NCBI GenBank assembly: GCA_041665525.1
Contig: JBAYIS010000001.1
Span: forward strand, 301,719-365,718
Direction of reading: 5' to 3'
DNA length: 64,000 nucleotides
Origin: UBA8401 sp041665525
GTDB taxonomy: Bacteria; Bacteroidota; Ignavibacteria; UBA10030; UBA8401
The position numbers and the translations under genes are program-made. Below the pieces are notes generated by a model. That model saw only the letters and a program-made list of their open reading frames with translations. It was not told where the DNA came from and searched no databases. This document shows positions 41,796-49,603 of the stretch, one piece after another. How positions within the stretch are numbered: position 1 is the first letter of the stretch; each line of letters begins with the position of its first letter.

Positions 41796-42628
41796 TTGAG
41801 CAAATAGTACAATTTATCAATGTTTTGCGAGCAGCGGAAGCTTCGCCACAACGGGTGCTTTTCTCGTTGAAGAAGTTTCCTTCGTCCACGGAATATATCC
41901 TTTCCGGCGACAGACTGCTCTATAACAAAAATATCAAACTATTTCACAAAGTCCTTCGAGACCTATTGTTCGGCACATTGGATGTCTCCTGCACTTCCAT
42001 TGGACATCTGCCTGCCGAACCGATTCTATTCTTTGATGTCCATCAATTCGTGTGGGAAACAGTCAACAGAATTTCCGATGAGGATATTGATTCCATTTGC
42101 AAGGGAATGGATTCGATCTCTGTTTCCAAAACCAGTCATCCGGTAAAGGATTTTTCTCTTTTCTCCCGCGACAGTCTCGACAGCATGGTTGTGTTCTATT
42201 TCCAACTGCTTCCGAAACCGGCAAATGTTTTTTTACAGGATTTTGAAACGACGAAACGCGTCCATTATTACCGGAGCGTTTTGCGTATGGCATTGTTGGA
42301 TTATATCAGGCTTGAAGCAGTTGCGTCGGAGACCATAATCCAAAAGATCGAACCAATTCAATTTTCTAAACCTCAGGAAATCTCCAGCGAACCACCTTCC
42401 AAAACTGTTACTGAAGATTCGCTTGTTCCACCGCTCAAAAAAGTGATCGAAGAATCGAAAGTCGAAGAGGTTATCAATAAACAGATCAAAGAAATTTTAC
42501 ACAGCGAACCGATTGCGCCGGCGCTGCAGACGCCGGTTGAGAAAAAGAGTGATGGAACGAACGTCAAAATGAGTAAAGCAAAGATTGAAAACCTGAAAAA
42601 AATATTGCGGAATATCAAACAATTATGA
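41792..42628 (+). CDS. Hypothetical protein between Roadblock and GTPase genes
   Basis: A 278-residue protein with TTG as likely start (overlapping the Roadblock 2 stop); no early in-frame ATG exists. Residues 1-180 look folded, mixed alpha/beta (VLFSLKKFPSSTEYILSGDR, VFYFQLLPKPANVFLQ). Residues 185-250 are rich in Pro, Ser, Glu and Lys and probably disordered, ending in a basic helix (MSKAKIENLKKILRNIKQL). I do not recognise a family. Because it is translationally coupled both to Roadblock 2 and to the GTPase (ATGA overlap at 42625), it is probably an effector or adaptor of that switch. Confidence 0.75.
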   Translation: MIEQIVQFINVLRAAEASPQRVLFSLKKFPSSTEYILSGDRLLYNKNIKLFHKVLRDLLFGTLDVSCTSIGHLPAEPILFFDVHQFVWETVNRISDEDIDSICKGMDSISVSKTSHPVKDFSLFSRDSLDSMVVFYFQLLPKPANVFLQDFETTKRVHYYRSVLRMALLDYIRLEAVASETIIQKIEPIQFSKPQEISSEPPSKTVTEDSLVPPLKKVIEESKVEEVINKQIKEILHSEPIAPALQTPVEKKSDGTNVKMSKAKIENLKKILRNIKQL

Positions 42629-43182
42629 CTGAAGAACCCAAAAATACCGCCTACTTCAAATTGGTCATTTCCGGTTCCGTGAATTCCGGTAAGACGACCT
42701 TTGTAAGAACCATTAGTGAGTTCGATCCCATTACGACTGATGAATATGCAACAGAAGCCGATGTTAAGGTTCTAAAAGGACAGACAACTGTTGCGATGGA
42801 TTACGGCCGCAGAACAATCGATGAAGATGTTGTCCTTCATATATATGCGACACCGGGACAAGAACGGTTTAATTTTATGTGGGATGTTCTGGTCGAGGGT
42901 GCGTTCGGTGTAATCTTTCTTGCAGACAGTACCGATCTGGATAGTATCTCGAACACGAAAAAAATCATAAAATATTTTTCCGAAAAATTTAATCTCCCAT
43001 ATCTTCTTTGTGTGACGAAACTGGATGTTCCGTCAAGCATAGAGTATAAAGAAGTATTGAAGCTCATCGACAAGCAGGACCTGTTCGCCATTCCATGTAA
43101 TACCACGCAAAAAGAAGATGTTCGGACTGCGTTGATTGCATTATTAAGTCTTGCTATTGACAAAGCCGCAGCACAAACGTAA
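42625..43182 (+). CDS. Small Ras-like GTPase of the CvnD/MglA-like type
   Basis: A 185-residue P-loop GTPase. G1: GSVNSGKTTF (residues 17-26). The segment TTVAMDYGRRTIDEDVVLHIY followed by TPGQERFNFMWDVLVEGAFG is characteristic of the CvnD (conservon) GTPases. G3 reads YATPGQE, so the usual Asp of DxxG is replaced by Ala/Thr as in that group. G4 is TKLD. Such GTPases pair with Roadblock proteins and sensor kinases. It shares four bases with the upstream unknown gene, and two Roadblock genes lie upstream. No membrane anchor is visible. Confidence 0.92.
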   Translation: MTEEPKNTAYFKLVISGSVNSGKTTFVRTISEFDPITTDEYATEADVKVLKGQTTVAMDYGRRTIDEDVVLHIYATPGQERFNFMWDVLVEGAFGVIFLADSTDLDSISNTKKIIKYFSEKFNLPYLLCVTKLDVPSSIEYKEVLKLIDKQDLFAIPCNTTQKEDVRTALIALLSLAIDKAAAQT

Positions 43183-43253
43183 TTTTCCTCTGTATTCTAT
43201 TTCATTCGACCTAATTGTCGTTCATCATTTCATAAAAACGATCGGAATTTTCC

Positions 43254-43811
43254 ATGATCCCGAACAGAGCCGATGCATTACACCTGATGCATGAGTATAC
43301 CCTCAACGAAAGCCTTCGCAAGCACATGGTATGTGTTGAAACAGCGATGCGGGCGTATGCGAAGAAATTTGAACAAGATGAAGAATATTGGGGGATCACA
43401 GGGTTACTTCATGATTTTGATTATGAACGGTATCCGAATCCACCGGATCATCCGTTAAAGGGGAGCGAGGTGCTGAAGGAACAAGGATATCCGGAAGAAA
43501 TGAGAGTCGCGATCCTCGGTCATGCTTCTTATACGAATATTCCTCGCGAATCCCTTCTTGCGAAAACACTGTTTGCTTGTGATGAATTGTGTGGATTCAT
43601 CATTGCTTGCTCATTGGTGAAACCGGATAAAAAAGTCGCTTCGGTTGAAGTCGGTTCTGTTAAGAAAAAATTGAAGGATAAAGCGTTTGCGCGCAATGTC
43701 AGCAGGGAGGATATTATTCAAGGAGCGATAGAATTGAATATGAATTTAGATGATCACATCCATTTTGTTATCACGGCGCTGAAAGAAAATGCAGAGCAAT
43801 TGGGAATATAG
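43254..43811 (+). CDS. HD-domain protein
   Basis: A 185-residue HD-superfamily protein, with upstream His24, the HD pair His53-Asp54 in GLLHDFDYERYP, a third His in AILGHASYT and Asp in FACDELCGFI. This is the family's metal site. Homologues of this size (HDIG-like, 'HD domain' hydrolases) act on nucleotides, but no specific substrate is evident. It lies 71 bases after the GTPase on the same strand, so membership of the signalling group is possible but not shown by overlap. Confidence 0.85.
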   Translation: MIPNRADALHLMHEYTLNESLRKHMVCVETAMRAYAKKFEQDEEYWGITGLLHDFDYERYPNPPDHPLKGSEVLKEQGYPEEMRVAILGHASYTNIPRESLLAKTLFACDELCGFIIACSLVKPDKKVASVEVGSVKKKLKDKAFARNVSREDIIQGAIELNMNLDDHIHFVITALKENAEQLGI

Positions 43812-43896
43812 AAGTACGAATTCCGAAACTCTTTTAGTATACAGTCGTAATAACCACCAGTGTTTTTCCCTTTTTCTCACAAATCCGGAGTTTTCA

Positions 43897-44700
43897 ATGA
43901 AAAAGTATTTCTATCTCTTGCTTGCCGCTGTCATGTTCGCTCTGCCACTTTTATCCCAGGATAAGGATGAGGAAGGTGATGAACAGGATGAGGATTCAGG
44001 AAGAAGGTCATATTCGTATTGGAATCGTTCAAAACTCGGTGGAGCAGGTGGATTTACACCGATAGTCGGAATGTTCGATAATAAGGAGATAGACAAATAT
44101 CTGACCGGTGCCGGGTTGCCCTCATTAGGATCCGATCCCATATATCTGATTGGTGGAGAAGGGTACGGATATATCATGTTCCTGCGGAATGTGCGTATGG
44201 GAGGATTTGGCGTTTCCGGTCATAAAACTGTCAGTGCTGTTCAGGCTGTTACCGCCGGAGGAAATGTTAAAAAGGAAGTGGACTATTCAGTATCCTACGG
44301 TGGATTTTTGATTGACTACGTTCAACCGATTGCATATCGACTGGATGTTTCTTTCGGTGCGTCCATCGGCGGCGGAGCGATCGGTTTGACGATGAGACGT
44401 GATGACGGGAATTTTAAAGACTGGAACAATCTCTGGAATGAATACGGAAATGTGAACACCCAATCGACGAATTACACAAGGCGTATAACAGGCGGATTTG
44501 CTGTTTTCAATCCCCGAGTGAATATTGAATATACGCTGCTGACGTGGATGCAGATAAGGATCGGCGCTGGCTATCCTATCATGTTTTCACCGGAATGGAA
44601 ATTGGATGATAAATATGATATCGAAGCTGTACCGTCAAAGATTAAAACCAATGGCTATACCGTCAATGCGGGAGTGATGTTCGGATTTTTCGGATGGTAA
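43897..44700 (+). CDS. Predicted outer-membrane beta-barrel protein
   Basis: A 267-residue protein from ATG 43897, with signal peptide (MKKYFYLLLAAVMFALPLLSQ), an acidic segment (DKDEEGDEQDEDSG), then many alternating strands rich in Gly and aromatics (GGEGYGYIMFLRNVRMGGFG, VSYGGFLIDYVQPIAYRLDV) and a C-terminus ending in Trp (VMFGFFGW), the usual barrel end. RBS ATCCGGAGTTTTCA. Function unknown. The open frame extends upstream to 43789 but without a signal peptide. A terminator follows. Confidence 0.75.
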   Translation: MKKYFYLLLAAVMFALPLLSQDKDEEGDEQDEDSGRRSYSYWNRSKLGGAGGFTPIVGMFDNKEIDKYLTGAGLPSLGSDPIYLIGGEGYGYIMFLRNVRMGGFGVSGHKTVSAVQAVTAGGNVKKEVDYSVSYGGFLIDYVQPIAYRLDVSFGASIGGGAIGLTMRRDDGNFKDWNNLWNEYGNVNTQSTNYTRRITGGFAVFNPRVNIEYTLLTWMQIRIGAGYPIMFSPEWKLDDKYDIEAVPSKIKTNGYTVNAGVMFGFFGW

Positions 44701-44719
44701 GTGAGAAAGAGCGATAATG

Positions 44720-44750
44720 AAAAGGCCGTCACACGAAATGACGGCCTTTT
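44720..44750. terminator. Bidirectional terminator between barrel gene and tyrosine phenol-lyase
   Basis: Perfect 12-base inverted repeat AAAAGGCCGTCA (44720-44731) / TGACGGCCTTTT (44739-44750), 7-base loop. It lies between convergent genes and can serve both. Confidence 0.9.
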
Positions 44751-44755
44751 GTATT

Positions 44756-46141
44756 TTAAAGTTTTTCAAATCTTGCTTGGAAGAAACGGAGATATTTCGG
44801 TTCATAGATCATTTTCAAACCCTTTACACTAGCACGGTTCTTCCATACTTCATAGACCGATTCCACAGTAACATCGCAATGCGCCTGCGTATAGACACGG
44901 CGAGGAAAAGTTAAACGGACAAGTTCGAGTTTCGGGAAATAATGATCTCCCGTTTCCTTATTCCGGCCTGCGGAAACGATACCGCGTTCCATCGCCCGGA
45001 TACCGGAATCAAGGTACAACTCGGCAGCGAGCGTCTGCGCAGGGAATTTCAATTGCTCAAGCTGCGGATAGAATTGTTTTGCGTCAAGAAATATTGCATG
45101 TCCGCCGATCGGTCGAACGATAGGGATGCCAAGTTCGATCAACCGGTTGCCCACATACTCAATCTGTCCGATACGCGCCTGCAGATGATCGAATTGACAC
45201 GCTTCCTCAATGCCGCGCGCCATCGCTTCCATATCACGTCCGGCGAGCCCGCCGTATGTGTGAAGGCCTTCGTACACCACAACCATATTTCGCGCTTCTT
45301 CGAACACATCATAATCGTTTAAGGCAAGAAATCCTCCGATGTTTACCAGAAGATCTTTTTTTCCACTCATTGTCGCAGCATCGGAGTAGGAGCACATTTC
45401 CAATAATATATCTTTGATTGGTTTATTCTCGTATCCTTTTTCTCGTTTTCGGATGAAGAACGCATTCTCCATTGCGCGGGTTGCGTCGAATACAACCTTG
45501 ATCTTGTGCTTCGATGCTAATTGATAGACGGCACGCAGATTCTCCATGGAAATCGGCTGACCGCCCGCCATATTCACTGTGGCACCAATGGTTATATATG
45601 CGACCTTTTCTGCACCAACGCGTTTGATCAAATTGTCAAACTTGTTCAAATCGACATTTCCTTTGAAAGGATGTTCCACCTGTGCATCATGTGCTTCATC
45701 AATGATCACATCAACAAACGTTCCCCCGGATAATTCCTGATGAAGTCGTGTCGTAGTGAAATACATGTTGCCGGGGACATATTGCCCCGGTTTGATCAGG
45801 ATTTTTGAAATCAGATTCTCAGCACCGCGGCCCTGGTGGGTAGGGACCAAATATTTATATCCGTAAAACTCCCTAACGCGTTCTTCTAAATGATAATAAT
45901 TCTCACTGCCGGCGTACGCTTCATCACCGAGCATCATGCCTGCCCACTGGTAATCGCTCATGGCATTGGTTCCGCTGTCCGTCAGCAGGTCGATGTAGAC
46001 ATCCCTTGATTTCAACAGGAACGTGTTATATCCCGCTTCTTTGATGGTCTGTTCCCGTTCTTCGCGTGTCGTCATCCGCAACGGTTCGACGGATTTGATC
46101 TTAAAGGGCTCAGCCCATGAACGTCGTTTCATTGTTTCCAT
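44756..46141 (-). CDS. tpl: Tyrosine phenol-lyase
   Basis: A 461-residue PLP enzyme from ATG 46141 (METMKRRSWAEPFKI), chosen because AAGGAG lies just upstream; the open frame starts 33 codons earlier without family match and across the promoter. Motifs specific to tyrosine phenol-lyase: GDEAYAGSENYYHLE, YFTTTRLHQE, PLP lysine in TMSGKKDLLVNIGG, GIRAMERGIVSAGRN (MERG with the substrate-binding Arg) and RFFQARF with the aromatic-site Phe. It would cleave tyrosine to phenol, pyruvate and ammonia. It is related to the tryptophanase at 15530-16903. Own promoter at 46204-46234. Confidence 0.92.
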   Translation of the reverse strand: METMKRRSWAEPFKIKSVEPLRMTTREEREQTIKEAGYNTFLLKSRDVYIDLLTDSGTNAMSDYQWAGMMLGDEAYAGSENYYHLEERVREFYGYKYLVPTHQGRGAENLISKILIKPGQYVPGNMYFTTTRLHQELSGGTFVDVIIDEAHDAQVEHPFKGNVDLNKFDNLIKRVGAEKVAYITIGATVNMAGGQPISMENLRAVYQLASKHKIKVVFDATRAMENAFFIRKREKGYENKPIKDILLEMCSYSDAATMSGKKDLLVNIGGFLALNDYDVFEEARNMVVVYEGLHTYGGLAGRDMEAMARGIEEACQFDHLQARIGQIEYVGNRLIELGIPIVRPIGGHAIFLDAKQFYPQLEQLKFPAQTLAAELYLDSGIRAMERGIVSAGRNKETGDHYFPKLELVRLTFPRRVYTQAHCDVTVESVYEVWKNRASVKGLKMIYEPKYLRFFQARFEKL

Positions 46142-46203
46142 TGATGCTCCTTGTTCATTGATTTTAGAAGGTGTTTTTGTTACTTTCAAATGAATTGCAC
46201 GGA

Positions 46204-46234
46204 CAAATATAGTCAAGATGTCCTGATGAAACAA
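46204..46234 (-). promoter_or_regulatory. Promoter of tyrosine phenol-lyase
   Basis: On the minus strand TTG (46234-46232), 20-base spacer, TATATTTG (46211-46204). The start codon is 62 bases downstream. Same layout as the tRNA and rimP promoters. Confidence 0.8.
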
Positions 46235-46367
46235 TTTCATTTTCTTCTTCCAAATCCCATGACAAAAGAGAAAATGCTGTTCTGTTGTTGCGAAAATTTA
46301 CAATATGCACACCCATGGGAAATCTATTCTTTCGGATAGGAATATGATCCCATAAAAGGAAATTTTT

Positions 46368-46721
46368 ATGATACTTGATGGTACATGGATAGCTGTTGGA
46401 GCTGAGTTTGGCGGACAACATATTGATGATGATTTTCTTTCGGTTATTACTCTTAAGGTTAAGCAGGAAGAATGTGAACTACATATTGGTGGATCGACAG
46501 ATACTGGATCGTTGAAGTTCCTCCCGCACGTTATTCCTATGGCGTTCGATTTTATGAGCACCAATGGACCGAATAAGGGGAAAGTGTACAAAGCCATTTA
46601 CAAGACCAGCGGAGGATTTTTAGTTGTTTGTTACAATACTGCTGGAACAGACAGGCCGAAGATCTTCATCACGACGCCGGAAAATCAATATTCTCTTGTT
46701 CGGTATAAACGACTCGAATAA
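46368..46721 (+). CDS. Lipocalin-like TIGR03067-type small protein
   Basis: A 117-residue beta-rich protein with no signal peptide: LDGTWIAVGAEFGGQHI, then FLSVITLKVKQEECELHIGG, PMAFDFMSTNGPNKGKVYKAIY, GGFLVVCYNTAGTDRP and a final strand YSLVRYKRL. The pattern 'L.GTW....E..G' followed by 'D....GP..GK....IY' and 'L..C.....RP..F' is that of the TIGR03067 lipocalin-like domain. Function of the family is unknown. Its stop overlaps the start of the FAD-linked oxidase by one base (TAATG). RBS AAAAGGAAATTTTT. Confidence 0.75.
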   Translation: MILDGTWIAVGAEFGGQHIDDDFLSVITLKVKQEECELHIGGSTDTGSLKFLPHVIPMAFDFMSTNGPNKGKVYKAIYKTSGGFLVVCYNTAGTDRPKIFITTPENQYSLVRYKRLE

Positions 46722-48103
46722 TGATCCTTTCGAACACCATCACCGCACTTGCAGCGATCGTTGGGAACGACAATCTCTTTACATCGCTGGAAGATAAAAT
46801 CACTTATTCATACGACGGCACTCCACTCCACTCACACTTACCTGATGCGATCGTTCGTCCTTCGTCAAAAGAACAGATTGCTGAAATTCTCCGCCTCGCA
46901 AATACAGAACGATTTTCCGTTGTTCCCCGCGGTGCCGGAACAGGATTAAGCGGCGGCTCGATTCCGGTGGATAATTGTGTAGTGATCGATATGAATCGTT
47001 GGAATTCCATCCTTGAGATTGATAAAGAGAATCTAACTGCGTGGGTTGAACCTGGCGTAATCACATCGCAACTTCACCTGGCAGTGGAGGCAGTCGGCTT
47101 GTTTTATCCTCCGGATCCGGGAAGCATGAACGTGTGTACCATTGGAGGAAACGTTGCGGAAAATTCCGGCGGTCTTCGAGGATTGAAATACGGTGTGACA
47201 AAAAATTATGTAATGGGATTGGAAGTAGTGCTTCCGAACGGACAGATCATTACCTGCGGCGGTAAGACAGTGAAGGATGTTGCCGGCTACAATTTGAAGG
47301 ATCTTTTCATCGGTTCCGAAGGCACGCTCGGAATATTCACCAAAATCCTGGTGAAACTGATTCCCAAACCTGAGACGAGCAGGACGATGGTAGCCTATTT
47401 CAGTTCACAAACCGATGCGGGAAAAACCGTCTCTGCCATTATAGCTCAAAAAATTATTCCGTGCACGATAGAATTTTTGGACAGGACGACGATTCGATGT
47501 GTGGAAGAATTTGCCCGCATCGGTTTGCCGATGGATATTGAGTGTCTTTTGTTGCTTGAAGTAGACGGACATCCTGCCGTTGTTGAGGATGAAGCAAAAA
47601 AGGTTGAAGAATGCTGCAGACAGAACAATGCCCAGGAAATTATTGTTGCGAAAAATGCCGACGAGGCACTGAAATTGAAAACTGCTCGCCGCTCTGCGTT
47701 TTCCGCTCTTGCCAGAGTTCGTCCCACCACGATTCTGGAAGATATCACTGTGCCGCGAAGTGAAATTGCCGCTATGCTGGAAAAGATCAATGCAATTTCA
47801 AAAAAATATAATATCATCATCGGCACATTCGGCCACGCAGGCGACGGCAATCTTCATCCGACATGCCTTACCGATGAACGCGACCCTGACGAAATGCTTC
47901 GTGCGGAAAAAGCGTATGAAGAGATTTTTGTCGAAGCTGTAAAACTCGGCGGGACTATTACCGGAGAACATGGAACCGGCCTTGCAAAGAAAAAATTCCT
48001 GCATTTGGTTTCCGGATCATCTGCTATTGACGCAATGCGTTCGATAAAAAAAGCTCTGGACCCAAATAATATATTGAATCCCGGCAAGGTCTTCGACATG
48101 TGA
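46721..48103 (+). CDS. glcD: FAD-linked oxidase, GlcD/lactate dehydrogenase type
   Basis: A 460-residue FAD_binding_4 protein. The flavin motif is VVPRGAGTGLSGGSIPVDNC; next comes PPDPGSMNVCTIGGNVAENSGGLRGLKYG, given here in parts as PPDPGSMNVCTIGGNVAENS. The C-terminal FAD-oxidase region has GTFGHAGDGNLHPTCL and GEHGTGLAKKKFL. This is the glycolate oxidase GlcD / D-lactate dehydrogenase family. The Fe-S partner lies 34 bases downstream; a GlcE-like subunit is missing, as in many two-subunit D-lactate or glycolate dehydrogenases. Substrate: D-lactate, glycolate or another 2-hydroxy acid; not determinable here. Confidence 0.9.
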   Translation: MILSNTITALAAIVGNDNLFTSLEDKITYSYDGTPLHSHLPDAIVRPSSKEQIAEILRLANTERFSVVPRGAGTGLSGGSIPVDNCVVIDMNRWNSILEIDKENLTAWVEPGVITSQLHLAVEAVGLFYPPDPGSMNVCTIGGNVAENSGGLRGLKYGVTKNYVMGLEVVLPNGQIITCGGKTVKDVAGYNLKDLFIGSEGTLGIFTKILVKLIPKPETSRTMVAYFSSQTDAGKTVSAIIAQKIIPCTIEFLDRTTIRCVEEFARIGLPMDIECLLLLEVDGHPAVVEDEAKKVEECCRQNNAQEIIVAKNADEALKLKTARRSAFSALARVRPTTILEDITVPRSEIAAMLEKINAISKKYNIIIGTFGHAGDGNLHPTCLTDERDPDEMLRAEKAYEEIFVEAVKLGGTITGEHGTGLAKKKFLHLVSGSSAIDAMRSIKKALDPNNILNPGKVFDM

Positions 48104-48137
48104 TAAAGAAACAGACGGACCGCAACACAAAGAGAGA

Positions 48138-49463
48138 ATGCCGCACACGCTGAAAACTATTCCGATGAATCCACAACAAACTCTTTTCTCTGGCGTTGTA
48201 CTGCCGGATGACGATGTTCTGACGCGATGCATGCATTGTGGATTGTGTCTACCAGTTTGTCCCACGTATGCAATTACCGGAAGGGAAAAGTCTTCACCGC
48301 GAGGCAGGATCAGACTGATAAAATCGGTCGCGAAAGGGACATTAGGATATACCGATGGATTCATCGAAGAGATGAATTTCTGTTTGGACTGTCAGGCGTG
48401 TGAAACAGCCTGTCCTGCCGGTGTGAAATACGGTTCGCTGGTAGAATCTGCTCGGAATCAAATCCGGACAGAACAAAAAGGATCATTCATTTCCAGATCG
48501 GTAAAGTGGTTTTTTATACGTCAGGTCCTTTCAAAAAAGAATTCGCTTCAGTTCTTTGCTTCAATGCTTAGAATGTATCAGCGGAGCGGAATAGTATCAC
48601 TGTTCCATCGGTCCGTTCTTCTGCAAAAGTTGTTTCCGAAATTGACAGCACTGCAGGATCTTGCCCCGAAAATTGACGAACGTCCGTTTGATGAGCTTTA
48701 TCCGGAAATCATCGCGCCTCCCGGTACGATAAAATACCGTGTTGGATTTTTGACCGGATGTGTAATGAATTCGGCGTTTGCCGGCGTGCATGAGGATACT
48801 GTCAAAGTACTATTGCATCATGATTGCGAGGTGGTTATGCCGAAGCAGCAGGTCTGTTGCGGATCCTTGCAAGCGCATAATGGGGACTTTGAAACTTCCC
48901 GTTCGCTGGCAAAGACAAACATAGATATATTCCTTTCATACGATCTTGATGCAATCATCATGAATTCTGCCGGTTGCGGCGCACTGATGAAGGAATACGC
49001 TTTCTTCTTTCGCAACGATCCGATTTATGAACAAAAAGCACAACTGATTTCTTCAAAGATCAAAGACCTTTCGGAATTTCTCACCGCCATTGGGTTGAAA
49101 CGTCCGCCGCAAGAATTTCCTCATTCGGTATCGTACCATGACGCATGTCATTTGGTCCATTCCCAGAAAATATCGCGGGAGCCGCGAATGGTGATACAAT
49201 CTATTACCGGTGTTTTGTACAAAGAAATGGACGAAGCCTCCTGGTGTTGCGGCAGTGCCGGGATTTATAATGTCGTCCGTCATTCGGACTCAATGCAGAT
49301 ACTGGCAAGAAAAGTCTTACAGATACAAGCAGTTGATGTTGAATATTTGGTCGCCAGTAATCCGGGATGCATCGCACAGTTGGACTATGGTATTACGAAA
49401 AATGGAATGAAAACAAAAATAGTACATTTGGCGACTTTGCTGAGAATGGCATACCGTTTATGA
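48138..49463 (+). CDS. glcF: Fe-S subunit of 2-hydroxyacid dehydrogenase (GlcF type)
   Basis: A 441-residue protein with two ferredoxin-type [4Fe-4S] motifs, CMHCGLCLPVCP and CLDCQACETACP, and two C-terminal CCG domains (QVCCGSLQAHNG and SWCCGSAGIYN). This is the GlcF plan, passing electrons from GlcD to quinone. A second in-frame ATG nine codons in (MNPQQTLFSG) is an equally good start. The first lies 34 bases after glcD. The short spacing and family pairing make an operon 46368-49463. Confidence 0.93.
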   Translation: MPHTLKTIPMNPQQTLFSGVVLPDDDVLTRCMHCGLCLPVCPTYAITGREKSSPRGRIRLIKSVAKGTLGYTDGFIEEMNFCLDCQACETACPAGVKYGSLVESARNQIRTEQKGSFISRSVKWFFIRQVLSKKNSLQFFASMLRMYQRSGIVSLFHRSVLLQKLFPKLTALQDLAPKIDERPFDELYPEIIAPPGTIKYRVGFLTGCVMNSAFAGVHEDTVKVLLHHDCEVVMPKQQVCCGSLQAHNGDFETSRSLAKTNIDIFLSYDLDAIIMNSAGCGALMKEYAFFFRNDPIYEQKAQLISSKIKDLSEFLTAIGLKRPPQEFPHSVSYHDACHLVHSQKISREPRMVIQSITGVLYKEMDEASWCCGSAGIYNVVRHSDSMQILARKVLQIQAVDVEYLVASNPGCIAQLDYGITKNGMKTKIVHLATLLRMAYRL

Positions 49464-49603
49464 CTCTGTATTTGGTAAAAAACGAATTCATTAGAGAGCC
49501 TAAAATTCAAAAAAAATATAGAGAAAAAATAGATATTTCCTGCGAAAAGAAGTAGATTCTGAAAGTGTTGTCACTTACAAACAATTACCAACAAAGGTGA
49601 AGT

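Noticed and set aside
46142..46240. 33-codon N-terminal extension of tyrosine phenol-lyase
   Set aside because: The extension overlaps the promoter at 46204-46234 and has no family similarity; AAGGAG before 46141 marks the start.
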